The notes below the pieces were generated by a model. The model did no database searches, was not told the DNA's origin, and was given only the letters and a program-made list of their open reading frames with translations. Below, piece by piece: positions 52,101 through 59,143 of a DNA stretch of 62,000 bases (positions are counted from its first letter, which is position 1; every line of letters starts with the position of its first letter). The translations under genes were made by a program, and so were the position numbers. The stretch comes from Acanthaster planci (lineage: Eukaryota; Echinodermata; Asteroidea; Valvatida; Acanthasteridae), in contig NW_019091670.1 of NCBI RefSeq assembly GCF_001949145.1, positions 7,915 to 69,914 on the forward strand. The letters run 5' to 3'.

Positions 52101-53767
52101 CGCCTGCGTGCCTAACCCTTGCCTTAACGGCGGCACGTGCACGGATCTGGACGTGGGGTACAGATGCGACTGCACAGAGGACTACTTGGGAGAGAATTGT
52201 GGAACGAGAAGGGAACGTGTAGCTTCGCCGCTCGGCTTCGGCATCGGGGCCATCCTTGCCCTGCTGCTGTGTCTGCTCATCATCATCTGTAAGTCGATGG
52301 CTCACACCGTGAGGCACGATGCGGTAGTGGGTTGTTTGTGTGTGATTGAAGTTCCCAACAACAAATTATTTTTATCGTAAGGGGACTTGGAATGGAAGAG
52401 AAAGAGGAGAGCAGTTTCAGAAATGTAACAGATGACAACTCTTCAGCCTCAGTGGCTGATGTAGAGGAAAATTTTTGGAACCTCATAGAGTGTCCCTCTC
52501 TTTGGGACCCTTCTGAATCCATTGGAAGGTTTTTTGGAAGATTTTGGAGTGAGAGGGCAGATTTTGCAAGGGGTCTGACAACTCATGAAGGTTTAAATAT
52601 TAAACAAGAATAGGCTAGGGGGCTCTTTACTCAGTGGTGGATTTTGGACGATTCAGGATTGCTCCATTCAAAAATGCCAAGGTAGTTGGTATTTAGTGCA
52701 CAAACCCTGGGTTGCCCAATCCTCAGTGACATTCACTGCGTGGAAGAATTCGAAATAGTTTTCATCAGTCACACTGTTTTGTGGGATGTTGTGTAAGGAT
52801 TTGACGGCTGAACTTCATTGCCGCCTGTCGTTTCTCTTCTCCCCCGTCAGTGTTGCTGCTGGCATTCGTCTTCTACAAACGCGACCGGGACCGCAAGCAG
52901 GCCTTGGCCTTCGCCATCGACCCCGAGGATGACATCCGGGAGAACTTCATCAACTACGATGAGGAGTGCGGAGAGGAAGACCAAGATTCCTACGACGTCA
53001 GCACCTTGCGCAAGCCAGTCGTGCCGGTGCCCATGGACGATTACGTCAAGCCACCAACCACCGAAGCTCCGCTTAGCCGGGCACCAAGACTCCCTGGTAA
53101 GGGCACAAGACCTGGCTATAGTTAGAAGGTCTATGTAATGCAATTTTCTTTTACTTTATGCCTTACAGGTGCACCAGTATGTATCGATTCACCTTATTTT
53201 CCATTTTGGCGTGATTATTTTGATTGGTTAATATTGCTGATTACTGATTATTTCCTAAAGTTGGATGATATCCTGTGAGGAAATTTGTGAATGAGTACCC
53301 TTTCCTTTATTCTTCGTGGTATTTAAATGGTCAACAGTCACAACAGTCAATCTTTTGTTGCTGTGAACAAAACTCACAAGTTTTTTGGAGTTTTCAGATT
53401 TTCATCAGTTTTCAGAATTTCAAGATTTGAAAAGTATCCATAGACAGAAAACACACTGACGCATAGACTTGTTTGCAATTTCTCCTGATTTTGAGTTTAT
53501 CTTTGAATCATCTCTGTGGCAGGGGATGATCCTAATGTTGGCGATTTCATCAACGACCGTCTGAAGGATGCCAACGACGACCCCGACGCCTACCCCAACG
53601 ACTCCCTCAAGGAGTATGACTTTGAGGGTGAGGGGTCCTCGGCCGGCACCCTGAGCTCCCTCAACAGCAGCAGTACGGACGGCGACCAGAACTACGACTA
53701 CCTCAACGACTGGGGGCCTCCCTTCAAGAAGCTGGCCGACATGTACGGTGGTGGGGAGGATGATTAA
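14884..53767 (+). CDS. Classical cadherin of the nonchordate type (N-/G-cadherin-like), 33 coding exons
   Basis: A calcium-dependent homophilic adhesion receptor at adherens junctions, linked to actin through catenins. Joining the 33 exons listed separately keeps one open frame of 2904 residues with matching phases at every junction. Order: signal peptide (about 1-27); about 19 cadherin repeats (to about 2022) with DxNDNxP-type linkers from the fourth repeat on; nonchordate classical-cadherin domain (about 2023-2185); EGF (2186-2217); LamG (about 2222-2400); EGF (2424-2452); LamG (about 2457-2615); EGF (2642-2675); EGF (2681-2712); membrane helix (2722-2750); tail (2751-2904). The tail has a p120-binding-like [12 protein letters not shown] and a C-terminal beta-catenin-binding region ending near KKLADMYGG. 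This layout is that of Drosophila N-cadherin and of echinoderm G-cadherin-type proteins. RLRR|D at 339-342 is a furin-type site. I cannot tell orthology within the family from sequence alone. Confidence 0.95.
17668..17738 (+). repeat. tRNA-like sequence, probable SINE head or tRNA pseudogene
   Basis: It has a consensus A box (TGGTCGAGTGG, 17673-17683) and a perfect B box (GGTTCGAGTCC, 17719-17729) for RNA polymerase III. The anticodon-arm-like stem has an 8-base loop and the acceptor stem pairs poorly, so it is not a good functional tRNA. Confidence 0.7.
19926..20402. mobile_element. AT-rich inverted-repeat element, hAT-like MITE candidate
   Basis: One end reads TAGGGCTGTGCC and the other, in reverse, TAGGCTGAGTC. 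Both are followed by runs rich in GAATATTCGAA-type palindromes. hAT elements often start TAGGGCTG or CAGGGCTG. No 8-base target duplication was found, so the boundaries are tentative. Confidence 0.4.
24689..24998. other. Assembly gap (310 N) in intron 1
   Basis: Run of N. ORFs crossing it are artefacts. Confidence 0.99.
25233..25415 (+). CDS. Cadherin exon 2: end of repeat 4, start of repeat 5
   Basis: Residues 420-480. Contains the linker [10 protein letters not shown]. Acceptor TTCTTACAG, donor G|GTATGC, phases 1 and 1. Confidence 0.93.
25785..26016 (+). CDS. Cadherin exon 3: repeat 5 to start of repeat 6
   Basis: Residues 481-557. Contains [11 protein letters not shown] and the linker FGGTHPPQF. 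Acceptor CTAAAG, donor AAAA|GTGAGT, leaving phase 2. Confidence 0.93.
26722..26947 (+). CDS. Cadherin exon 4: repeat 6
   Basis: Residues 558-633. Contains [17 protein letters not shown], the LDRE-type motif. Acceptor TCTCTCCAG, donor AGG|GTACGG, phase 0 at the end. Confidence 0.93.
27582..27693 (+). CDS. Cadherin exon 5: repeat 6/7 linker
   Basis: Residues 634-670. Contains [13 protein letters not shown]. Acceptor TTTCACAG; donor CAA|GTAATG is the weaker side but keeps phase 1 with the next exon. Confidence 0.88.
28045..28112 (+). repeat. Short tandem TCATCTCATTA-type repeat
   Basis: Five or so imperfect 11-12-base copies in intron 5, ending about 45 bases before the exon 6 acceptor. It may extend the pyrimidine-rich tract. 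Confidence 0.7.
28157..28549 (+). CDS. Cadherin exon 6: repeat 7 to repeat 8
   Basis: Residues 671-801. Contains [11 protein letters not shown] and [11 protein letters not shown]. Acceptor CCATCAG, donor G|GTGAGT. A TCATCTCATTA-type tandem repeat lies just upstream in the intron. Confidence 0.92.
29011..29216 (+). CDS. Cadherin exon 7: end of repeat 8, start of repeat 9
   Basis: Residues 802-870. Contains [12 protein letters not shown]. The donor ACG|GTTCGT is not ideal but is the only one that keeps phase 0 with exon 8 and gives LITVVATDAD. Confidence 0.85.
29642..29912 (+). CDS. Cadherin exon 8: repeat 9
   Basis: Residues 871-960. Contains [19 protein letters not shown] and [11 protein letters not shown], a complete calcium-site set. 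Acceptor CAACAG, donor G|GTGAGT, phase 1. Confidence 0.94.
30250..30413 (+). CDS. Cadherin exon 9: repeat 10, first part
   Basis: Residues 961-1015. Contains [10 protein letters not shown]. Acceptor after a T-rich run, TACACAG; donor GCT|GTAAGT, phase 0. Confidence 0.92.
32112..32455 (+). CDS. Cadherin exon 10: repeat 10 end, repeat 11
   Basis: Residues 1016-1129. Contains FKVVADDS and RLPENTTVP. The linker between the repeats ([10 protein letters not shown]) is atypical. Acceptor TCTGCAG, donor GA|GTGAGT, phase 2. Confidence 0.93.
32943..33001. repeat. Near-perfect 23-bp hairpin in intron 10
   Basis: Left arm 32943-32965 (TTAACCCTAACACTCC...) and right arm 32979-33001 pair with one mismatch, with a 13-base loop. 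It lies 121 bases before exon 11. Arms contain a TTAGGG-like unit. No known family. Confidence 0.85.
33122..33329 (+). CDS. Cadherin exon 11: repeat 11 end, start of repeat 12
   Basis: Residues 1130-1199. Contains [10 protein letters not shown] and [11 protein letters not shown]. Acceptor CTCAACAG, donor ACG|GTGAGC, phase 0. Confidence 0.93.
35271..35454 (+). CDS. Cadherin exon 12: repeat 12
   Basis: Residues 1200-1260. Contains [20 protein letters not shown]. Acceptor CTCTTCCAG, donor AAAG|GTATGC, phase 1. Confidence 0.94.
36008..36151 (+). CDS. Cadherin exon 13: repeat 12/13 linker and start of 13
   Basis: Residues 1261-1308. Contains [11 protein letters not shown]. Acceptor CCTTTAG, donor TCAG|GTATGT, phase 1. 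Confidence 0.94.
36349..36626 (+). CDS. Cadherin exon 14: repeat 13 to start of repeat 14
   Basis: Residues 1309-1401. Contains [11 protein letters not shown]. Acceptor CCAAACAG, donor CAG|GTTTGT, phase 0. Confidence 0.92.
36940..37070 (+). repeat. Decayed GGTCTT/GGTCTCGG low-complexity repeat
   Basis: Intron 14 holds many imperfect copies of TTGGTCTTGG and two copies of CTCGGACGGCTGATC. Confidence 0.7.
37235..37541 (+). CDS. Cadherin exon 15: repeat 14 to start of repeat 15
   Basis: Residues 1402-1503. Contains [20 protein letters not shown] and [11 protein letters not shown]. Acceptor TTTCCAG, donor G|GTAAGC, phase 1. Confidence 0.94.
37912..38142 (+). CDS. Cadherin exon 16: repeat 15
   Basis: Residues 1504-1580. 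Contains [11 protein letters not shown] and [11 protein letters not shown]. Acceptor ATCCACAG, donor G|GTAGGT, phase 1. Confidence 0.94.
38646..38896 (+). CDS. Cadherin exon 17: repeat 15/16 linker and repeat 16
   Basis: Residues 1581-1664. Contains [11 protein letters not shown]. Acceptor TTGTTTAG, donor AAT|GTAAGT, phase 0. Confidence 0.94.
40073..40314 (+). CDS. Cadherin exon 18: repeat 16 end, start of repeat 17
   Basis: Residues 1665-1744. Contains [11 protein letters not shown] and [11 protein letters not shown]. Acceptor GACAATAG, donor AC|GTAAGT, phase 2. Confidence 0.93.
41096..41253 (+). CDS. Cadherin exon 19: repeat 17
   Basis: Residues 1745-1797. Contains [11 protein letters not shown]. 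Acceptor ATATTTAG, donor G|GTAAGC, phase 1. Confidence 0.93.
41523..41756 (+). CDS. Cadherin exon 20: repeat 17/18
   Basis: Residues 1798-1875. Contains [11 protein letters not shown]. Donor G|GTAAGG, phase 1. Without splicing the frame would continue into the intron minisatellite. Confidence 0.93.
41824..42130 (+). repeat. 12-bp minisatellite grading into a degenerate CAAGTC repeat, intron 20
   Basis: Six to seven near-perfect copies of GTTGCAGGCCAG (about 41824-41900) are followed by diverged GGTCACAAGTCAAGTC units. It begins about 70 bases after the exon 20 donor and stays open in the exon 20 frame (VAGQ repeats), to a stop at 41918. Confidence 0.85.
42338..42535 (+). CDS. Cadherin exon 21: repeat 18 end, start of last repeat
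   Basis: Residues 1876-1941. Contains [11 protein letters not shown] and [10 protein letters not shown]. Acceptor CCAACAG, donor G|GTAGGT, phase 1. Confidence 0.93.
43706..43729 (+). CDS. Candidate alternative 24-nt microexon of the cadherin
   Basis: Flanked by TTGCGACAG and GTATGT, it is phase 1 on both sides and would add eight residues (DIPETRIG with the split Gly). The peptide resembles the start of the next exon (NIPESPIG). The mature protein aligns well with the family without it, so it would be an alternative insert or the relic of an exon duplication. I did not count it in the 2904 residues. Confidence 0.35.
45103..45212 (+). CDS. Cadherin exon 22: last cadherin repeat
   Basis: Residues 1942-1978. 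Contains [11 protein letters not shown]. Acceptor TTTGTAG, donor CGG|GTAAGT, phase 0. Confidence 0.93.
45359..45772 (+). CDS. Cadherin exon 23: last repeat end and nonchordate classical-cadherin domain
   Basis: Residues 1979-2116. Contains [10 protein letters not shown], the domain entry RDIPEEAV, then ENIDIFSV and [12 protein letters not shown], which are hallmark blocks of the domain found in N-cadherin-type proteins of nonchordates. Donor AGG|GTGAGT, phase 0. Confidence 0.95.
46232..46500 (+). CDS. Cadherin exon 24: end of nonchordate domain and start of EGF 1
   Basis: Residues 2117-2205. Six closely spaced Cys precede the EGF start (CVNGGTC). Acceptor TCTGCAG, donor AC|GTAAGT, phase 2. 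Confidence 0.94.
46926..47268 (+). CDS. Cadherin exon 25: EGF 1 end and LamG 1
   Basis: Residues 2206-2320. Contains [13 protein letters not shown], then [16 protein letters not shown] and [16 protein letters not shown], typical laminin-G strands. Acceptor TCTCGCAG, donor AAG|GTAGAA, phase 0. Confidence 0.95.
47648..47763 (+). CDS. Cadherin exon 26: LamG 1, variable loop
   Basis: Residues 2321-2358. Begins VEFMLDRCK after Asp. Ser/Thr/Gln-rich. Acceptor ACACAG, donor AA|GTGAGT, phase 2. Confidence 0.9.
48130..48310 (-). repeat. tRNA-derived SINE remnant, minus strand
   Basis: On the minus strand there is a B-box (GGGGTTCGAATCC, at 48245-48256). It is followed by CTTGTCCTTAGGCAAGTTACTTTA (48195-48226), which resembles the conserved CORE-like segment of many metazoan SINEs. 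The A box is not clear. Confidence 0.6.
48410..48696 (+). CDS. Cadherin exon 27: LamG 1 end and EGF 2
   Basis: Residues 2359-2454. Contains [17 protein letters not shown] and the [11 protein letters not shown]...[10 protein letters not shown]. Acceptor CGCTCCAG, donor G|GTAAAT, phase 1. Confidence 0.94.
49173..49345 (+). CDS. Cadherin exon 28: LamG 2, first part
   Basis: Residues 2455-2512. Contains SYVRYQLK and [14 protein letters not shown]. Acceptor GTTGCAG, donor GAG|GTGAGC, phase 0. Confidence 0.94.
50481..50751 (+). CDS. Cadherin exon 29: LamG 2, second part
   Basis: Residues 2513-2602. Contains [13 protein letters not shown] and VRIDGGGG. Acceptor CACGTCAG, donor G|GTGAGT, phase 1. 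Confidence 0.95.
51444..51624 (+). CDS. Cadherin exon 30: LamG 2 end and EGF 3
   Basis: Residues 2603-2662. Starts [12 protein letters not shown] with [19 protein letters not shown]. Acceptor TCCCCAG, donor CA|GTAAGT, phase 2. Confidence 0.94.
52053..52288 (+). CDS. Cadherin exon 31: EGF 3 end, EGF 4, start of the membrane helix
   Basis: Residues 2663-2741. Contains [13 protein letters not shown] and a hydrophobic run [16 protein letters not shown]. Acceptor after poly-C/poly-A, AACAG; donor T|GTAAGT, phase 1, inside the helix. Confidence 0.95.
52851..53096 (+). CDS. Cadherin exon 32: helix end and juxtamembrane tail
   Basis: Residues 2742-2823. The stop-transfer KRDRDRK is followed by [19 protein letters not shown], which matches the p120-catenin-binding core of classical cadherins. 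Acceptor CCCGTCAG, donor G|GTAAGG, phase 1. Confidence 0.95.
53523..53767 (+). CDS. Cadherin exon 33: beta-catenin-binding tail and stop
   Basis: Residues 2824-2904, stop TAA at 53765-53767. Acidic and Ser-rich: [45 protein letters not shown], the conserved beta-catenin-binding segment. Acceptor TGTGGCAG. Confidence 0.96.
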
Positions 53768-53897
53768 ACAAAAAAATGGCTCGAGGACGGACTGTGGTTG
53801 ACCGGTGATGTTTGAAATCTGGGGGCTTCCCTGCGGTGAGAAACATAGCTTGATCGCCGATGGCCTTTGTGTTTCTTTTGGAAATTGAGGAAGAGAT

Positions 53898-53903
53898 AAT
53901 AAA
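53898..53903 (+). terminator. Candidate poly(A) signal of the cadherin gene
   Basis: AATAAA 130 bases past the stop. Nothing proves use. The downstream region lacks a clear strong GT-rich element, and later signals exist. Confidence 0.4.
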
Positions 53904-56900
53904 TTTAGGATAAAACCTGGCAGTCGTTGAAATAGAGCTTGTCGATATATTTGCGATTGCTAAAATACAAGATTGTTTGCATCAGTTACGTCAGCAAAGA
54001 ATGTAGGTACTCGGTAATTGCAGAAAGTGATTGTATAAAGCTGTTGATTTTTGTACCAAAAATTATTTTTTTTTTTAGATTTTAGGCATTAAAATGCACA
54101 TGCAGCTTTAAATTAGACTTGTTGCTCATTCTGTTGAATTTTTTACAAGTAATAATTCCATATGTAAATTTGGCAAATTTGATTTTGTTCGCACACAATA
54201 CTCCAAGAGTGATCCCTGATGACGCTTAACGTTAACCAAAATCTAAACAAAAGTGATTCGCGAACTTTAATGAAAAAAATAGTCATTAGGTGTGTCTCTT
54301 AGATAAAAATAAAAATCAAATAACGGCTTTAATAGTCACTTTAAAGTTCGTGTAGTTTAATCAGTAGGGTGAGTGAACCAACCAGGAAAGATTGATGCAG
54401 TGGTTTTTTTTTTTAAACATCAACAAGATTACCAGATCAAGCTGTTTCTTTGTACATACGTTGGATTGTCTTGTAGCCTGTTCAGGAGCTTCTCTGGCTA
54501 GGCTTTTCAAGGAAATTTTTGCTGTTCAGGCAAGTGCCAAAATTACCTTTCAGTTTGGCAAGTTTGACTGGAAAAAGTGCGGTGTTGGTACACTTTAAGA
54601 GGACCGACCTTCCTTGTCACGAGCGACTGAATAACGGACAATTTTCAGTTGACTGCGTGGGGTGTTCCCTTTGTACATTAAAAAGAGTCTGGCTTTCAAA
54701 TTAAGAGATGCGGTGTCATGTGAGGGAGCTAAGACAGCAGATTACGCGATCTTAGGTGAGCGTTGATGCAGTAGCTGGTTGAGGCACAGATGTGTCAGCT
54801 GATCAGTAACGAGGAGCCTTTTTTGTTTCGAGTTTTTTCCAGTTCATTCTGTTTCTGAGTGTAATTGCATCGGCGATTTTGATGTTAAGGGCGACACGGG
54901 GGAGGGGGGATATTTGTATGTTTGTTTGTAAAGAAGGAAAAAGTGCTACCAATCTGTTATTTTTGTAGAATTACAATGTGGTTTAGGTTTAAATAATCAT
55001 TTCAGTACTTTGTCGGAATCACATATTTGCAAGTGGTGAGTACTCCATTTTTCTTTCTTTTTAGATCCCTGTCATTTATAGCGGGAGGAAAAATGAAGTT
55101 TGTAGCACTTGCTGGCAAAATTGTTTGATAGTGGTGCTTGTGTCTGTATGCCTTCACTATATAAATAACCTCAATTTTTGTCTTGTTTATCCAGTGTTCA
55201 ATCTCATGAGTATGTGCCTGCATCCTAAAATTAGAGAACAAGGTTGTCTTTGTCAAGGTTGTCTTTGCCATCACAGAGAATCGTGTTTTGAGGCTTTCAT
55301 ATTTACTGGTAATTGAAACTTGCCCTGTAATGTTATTTGCGCGTCTCATTCCAGAAAATAGTTTCTGAATTCTGTTTATTTGTAGTTGAGTCTTGTAAAT
55401 ATACTTTTTGGTCAGCTTATGTCTTCTGTTTTGTTAGGTCCATGAAAAAATTGAACAAAAATATTTGATTGTTATTTATTCAGATTTCGATGCAACTTAA
55501 GAGAAGTGCAGATATAGCTCCGTGAATGGACCAAAAAAAATTCACTCTGAAATGCAGGTGTAGCATGCAATTGTGAACTCCACAAAAAGGGGTCTTGGTG
55601 TATACTGCACATGCTCAGTTCACCAAGATGATAAAGCCTGTAGTAAAAAAGTTCTTTCACAACAAGCTGTTTTTTCCACAGTGCTTTTTTGTATACCGTG
55701 ATAGCGTTCTGTTGTAACATGGCTCATATGCGTCAACATTCATGAAAGTTGCAGTTTCGATTGAAATCGATTGCTTCTTTGCCGAAAATTAAGTTAACAC
55801 CCCTGTGCTGCACTTCTATTATACTTCATATAATCATTAGTAATTGGATGTCAAGTGTAAGCTTTCAATGTGTATGTATCATTGTAGCTCGCGAATGCGT
55901 ACTGATGTCGATTGATTCATTTTCATTGGTTTTTTTTTTTTGGAAGACCTTGGAGTCTCCGAGTAGTTTTATTTTCAGGTAGGTTTCTTAAACGAAATCA
56001 CTCTGCCTTTTAGAAAATGTTTTTTAGGCTGTAAAATTCATGGTATGCGGTCAACGGCGTTTGTAGTTCAAGTAAATCTAAGTTGCAATATTTAAGTTAA
56101 TCTTAGTGAGCACGGAACTAAATCTTGTTAATTTTTTTTGCACGCGTTGTTGACAATTATGCAAGCAAAACTAAACGTAGAAGAGATGTGTGTTATGTGG
56201 ATTCATGTACATGTATGTAGTATCCTTTCTTTTTGTTGTGTTTGAAATATTTGTGTTTGTTCCTGGAACACGGTAGTATTCATAATTATTTTGTAGATTT
56301 CTATTTTACTTTTTTTTTTCAACTGATGCTGTATGCCCCGTCCTTCATATGCGAGTGAATGAAGAACATGATGCTGTATAATAGAGATGTTAAGAAGATA
56401 TTGACAGTTTGAAAGCAAATTTAATTAGCTTGTGAGTTCAAGTACTGTTATTTCTGAGTGTTTCATGGTATTAGGGAAAGCCGGTTATTACCGACCAGAC
56501 TTGTGCCTACTATCGCGCAGTACCTAAGGTAGTTCATTGACTAAAACATACTAGTTCAAAGCTGTACAGTTGAAGGATTTTAATGATAAGATATTGTTTT
56601 TACAGAGCTCCAGAGAAATAAAAAGTGCTCGGTTTCATAGCGTTGCTCAGCAGCGAATTATTGATATACGCCTTTGTCTGTTTCATGGAGATCGTCACGT
56701 GGTAACATGCCTTCAACCCGAGAGGAAAGTTAAGTCATCGGGGTAGCATCTGTAGGCACAGGCACAGCTGAAACGTCCCTGCTGTTAAGCAGTACTATGA
56801 AATTGAGCAACTTAAATATGTCACTATTTTAATTACGGCTTATACACCAAATTATGACAATCAAGGTTTTAACAGACAAGGGTGCCTCACAAGAGGGGAT

Positions 56901-57723
56901 ATTTGATAAAGCATCCCTTAGAGTGTTTAGTCATTTTGGCATTGCTTTCAGTTAAATCCAAGGTGAACAATTTTTTTTATGCCAAAGCGATTGTAATGGT
57001 TAGAAGAGAGAGCAGGCGAAATGCAGCATTTAGGGCTTATGAATTCCAGCTTTGGATTTTTATACTCCAAGAAATATACGCAAGCTGTAGTCCCATTTTT
57101 ATCTCCACGGCGGTTTGATTTATTATGGAAATAAAAAAATTCCAATTGAATGGTTGCTTCCTGATGCTTGTTTCTTGTTTCGTTGTTACCGTGTGCGCGA
57201 TCATCCGTCGGCCTATGCTTTATTTGAAGGCATTTACCATGCATGCACATACAGTAGCCGAGCTGTGTGTGTCGTGGACTGTGCGCGCCGCCGCAATAGG
57301 AGCTTTCCAAAACGGGCTCCAGGGCTATGGTACGGCTAGGTCTATTGTCCACGCGTCTCAACATATTTCCGATGGAGCAAAGACCTAGACCTAGCTCTAG
57401 ACAACAGATTCGGATGCAGCCAAAGTTTGTTTCCAATGGTTTATCTGAATTATTCAATATGCTAATGTTATGAATTATTCACATTTCTCTGAACCAATCG
57501 TGTTTTGGGGCTAAGTAGTAATTTTTCTGTTTCTATAATTTAAAATTGATACTAGCAAATATTTTTCAACGCCCTTTTTCCAAGTTCGAGGTGTTAAGAA
57601 GAAAATGAACGAAAAAACATTACAAATTCTAAAATCTTTGCACATTATTTTTCCTGTCCAAGGGTTCCGGAAGTGCGCCATCGATGGTCAACTTTCAGGT
57701 TCTATTCTGGAAGAGATTGTCGT

Positions 57724-57966
57724 CTAGATGGCCGTTTTCTAATACTCGACTTGGGCTCCGTCTCAACTTTTTTGTTACTTCCTGACTTTGAGGTTGTAAG
57801 CATAATAATAAGTCTGATAGTAACACAAAACATCAAATAAGATGCAAATTGGCAAAACATTAGAGTAGTTCAATATAAGTTAAACGCTTCAGGCCCACAA
57901 TCCGGGATAGGTTTCCTACACGCAGCCTGAGACGGAGACGAAGTTGAGTATTGGAAAACGGCCTAG
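57724..57966. mobile_element. Inverted-repeat MITE of about 243 bp
   Basis: About 40-base arms: left 57724-57767 (GGCCGTTTTCTAATACTCGA...) and right 57926-57966, its reverse complement with a few changes. A short noncoding core separates them. A TA-type duplication is possible, but the arms differ by a 3-base indel at the tip. Superfamily unclear. Confidence 0.75.
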
Positions 57967-58865
57967 AGCTTACACCACTGCCGGAAAGGACGCCATTGTA
58001 ATGATGAATAATTTATTACATGCTCGACAGAGGCGATCATTTAGATTGGTGGAGACTTATGCATACACATGTATCGTATCTGCTACCGAAACGGTAGCAA
58101 ATGTAAAGAAAAACATAAACTACGTGGGGCAGAACTCCAAAGGCTTGCGGGGCGTGCGTGCAGTTCGTCGTGTAGTCTTTTTTCGTGCGTTGGTTTGGTG
58201 CTGAAACTAGTCTCCTCCAGCTCCTCGCTCTGAATTGAGCGACTATCCATTTCGCTGCGGGTGCCTTGATCAAAGGCTATATTTCAAACAGTGTCTTCAG
58301 TGTGGGGAATTCAAATGTTATGTTTATGTGCAATCAGATAACTGAGTGTACCAGGTTTTATTCATATTTTACTCGCAAAAGGCTTACTTTGTTGTCGCCA
58401 CATAATTCTGAAGGGCACCGAACAGAGCTATAATGATCTCAAAGGGGGTCTATCTCACGCTTCAGTTTTTTCAAGCTTCAAGTAAATTATAAATGTACTA
58501 GCTTGGTGCTCATTTTGGACAGGGCAAAAATCAACGGGTGTTTCCTAAGATGGCCGACTAGTCCTGCAGCGCAGATTGACGTGTTGTTCCACTTTTGAAG
58601 CTAACCCCCCCTAACAAAAAGGCAGTTGGTTTACTTTTACCATAGTGGTAAGGGTGGGGTGTTTTTATACCTGTTTAAATGAAAAATAAAGTTCCAATCT
58701 GTTTACAGATTTTCCTAAATGTTTAAATGGAACTGTCCCTTTTAGAGGTTTCACGTTTTGATTGATCAATCTGGCGTTATTTTTTGTATGCATTGCGAGA
58801 TGAATGACGTCCAGGTCGGAGGGCGCACTTTATGCGTTCAAAAGTGCTAGTGGTGGTAACGGCTG

Positions 58866-58873
58866 TGACGTCA
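58866..58873 (+). promoter_or_regulatory. Perfect CRE in the RGS22-like upstream region
   Basis: TGACGTCA lies 237 bases before the predicted ATG at 59110, followed by a CG-rich stretch (GTGCGCGCGCAC). CREB/ATF/CREM binding is the known role. CREM control of male germ-line genes is known and RGS22 is testis-enriched in mammals, so a link is plausible but inferred. Confidence 0.4.
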
Positions 58874-59109
58874 CATTCATGTTCTCATCTTGTGCTAGCG
58901 TGCGCGCGCACTTTCTCCAGTGTTTGTGTTGTTGGCTTCGTGCATGTTTTGGGTGAATCCACGATGGTTTTGACTGTTTTGGTTTGCGCTTCTCGAAGTG
59001 AACAGGAACCCTTGTTTTTAAATACTGTGCTGACGCAATCGAGGCTGGAGATATGCAAGAAAGTGGGCCTAGGTCGAAGATCCTGAAATAAGGGTGCGAA
59101 AAAAGTGAC

Positions 59110-59143
59110 ATGGAGAGTGACAACTCGGAAACAGTTCCCAAAG
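59110..59143 (+). CDS. RGS22-like exon 1
   Basis: Encodes MESDNSETVPK, with the first ATG after an in-frame TAA. Donor G|GTAAAA, phase 1. Confidence 0.7.

Larger units (their letters stand above)
53768..58800. other. Cadherin 3' UTR and intergenic region
   Basis: No coding exon found. Candidate poly(A) signals AATAAA occur at 53898-53903 (130 bases after the stop) and at 56617-56622. The UTR could therefore be short or nearly 3 kb long. Sequence is AT-rich with no other gene signature. Confidence 0.5.
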
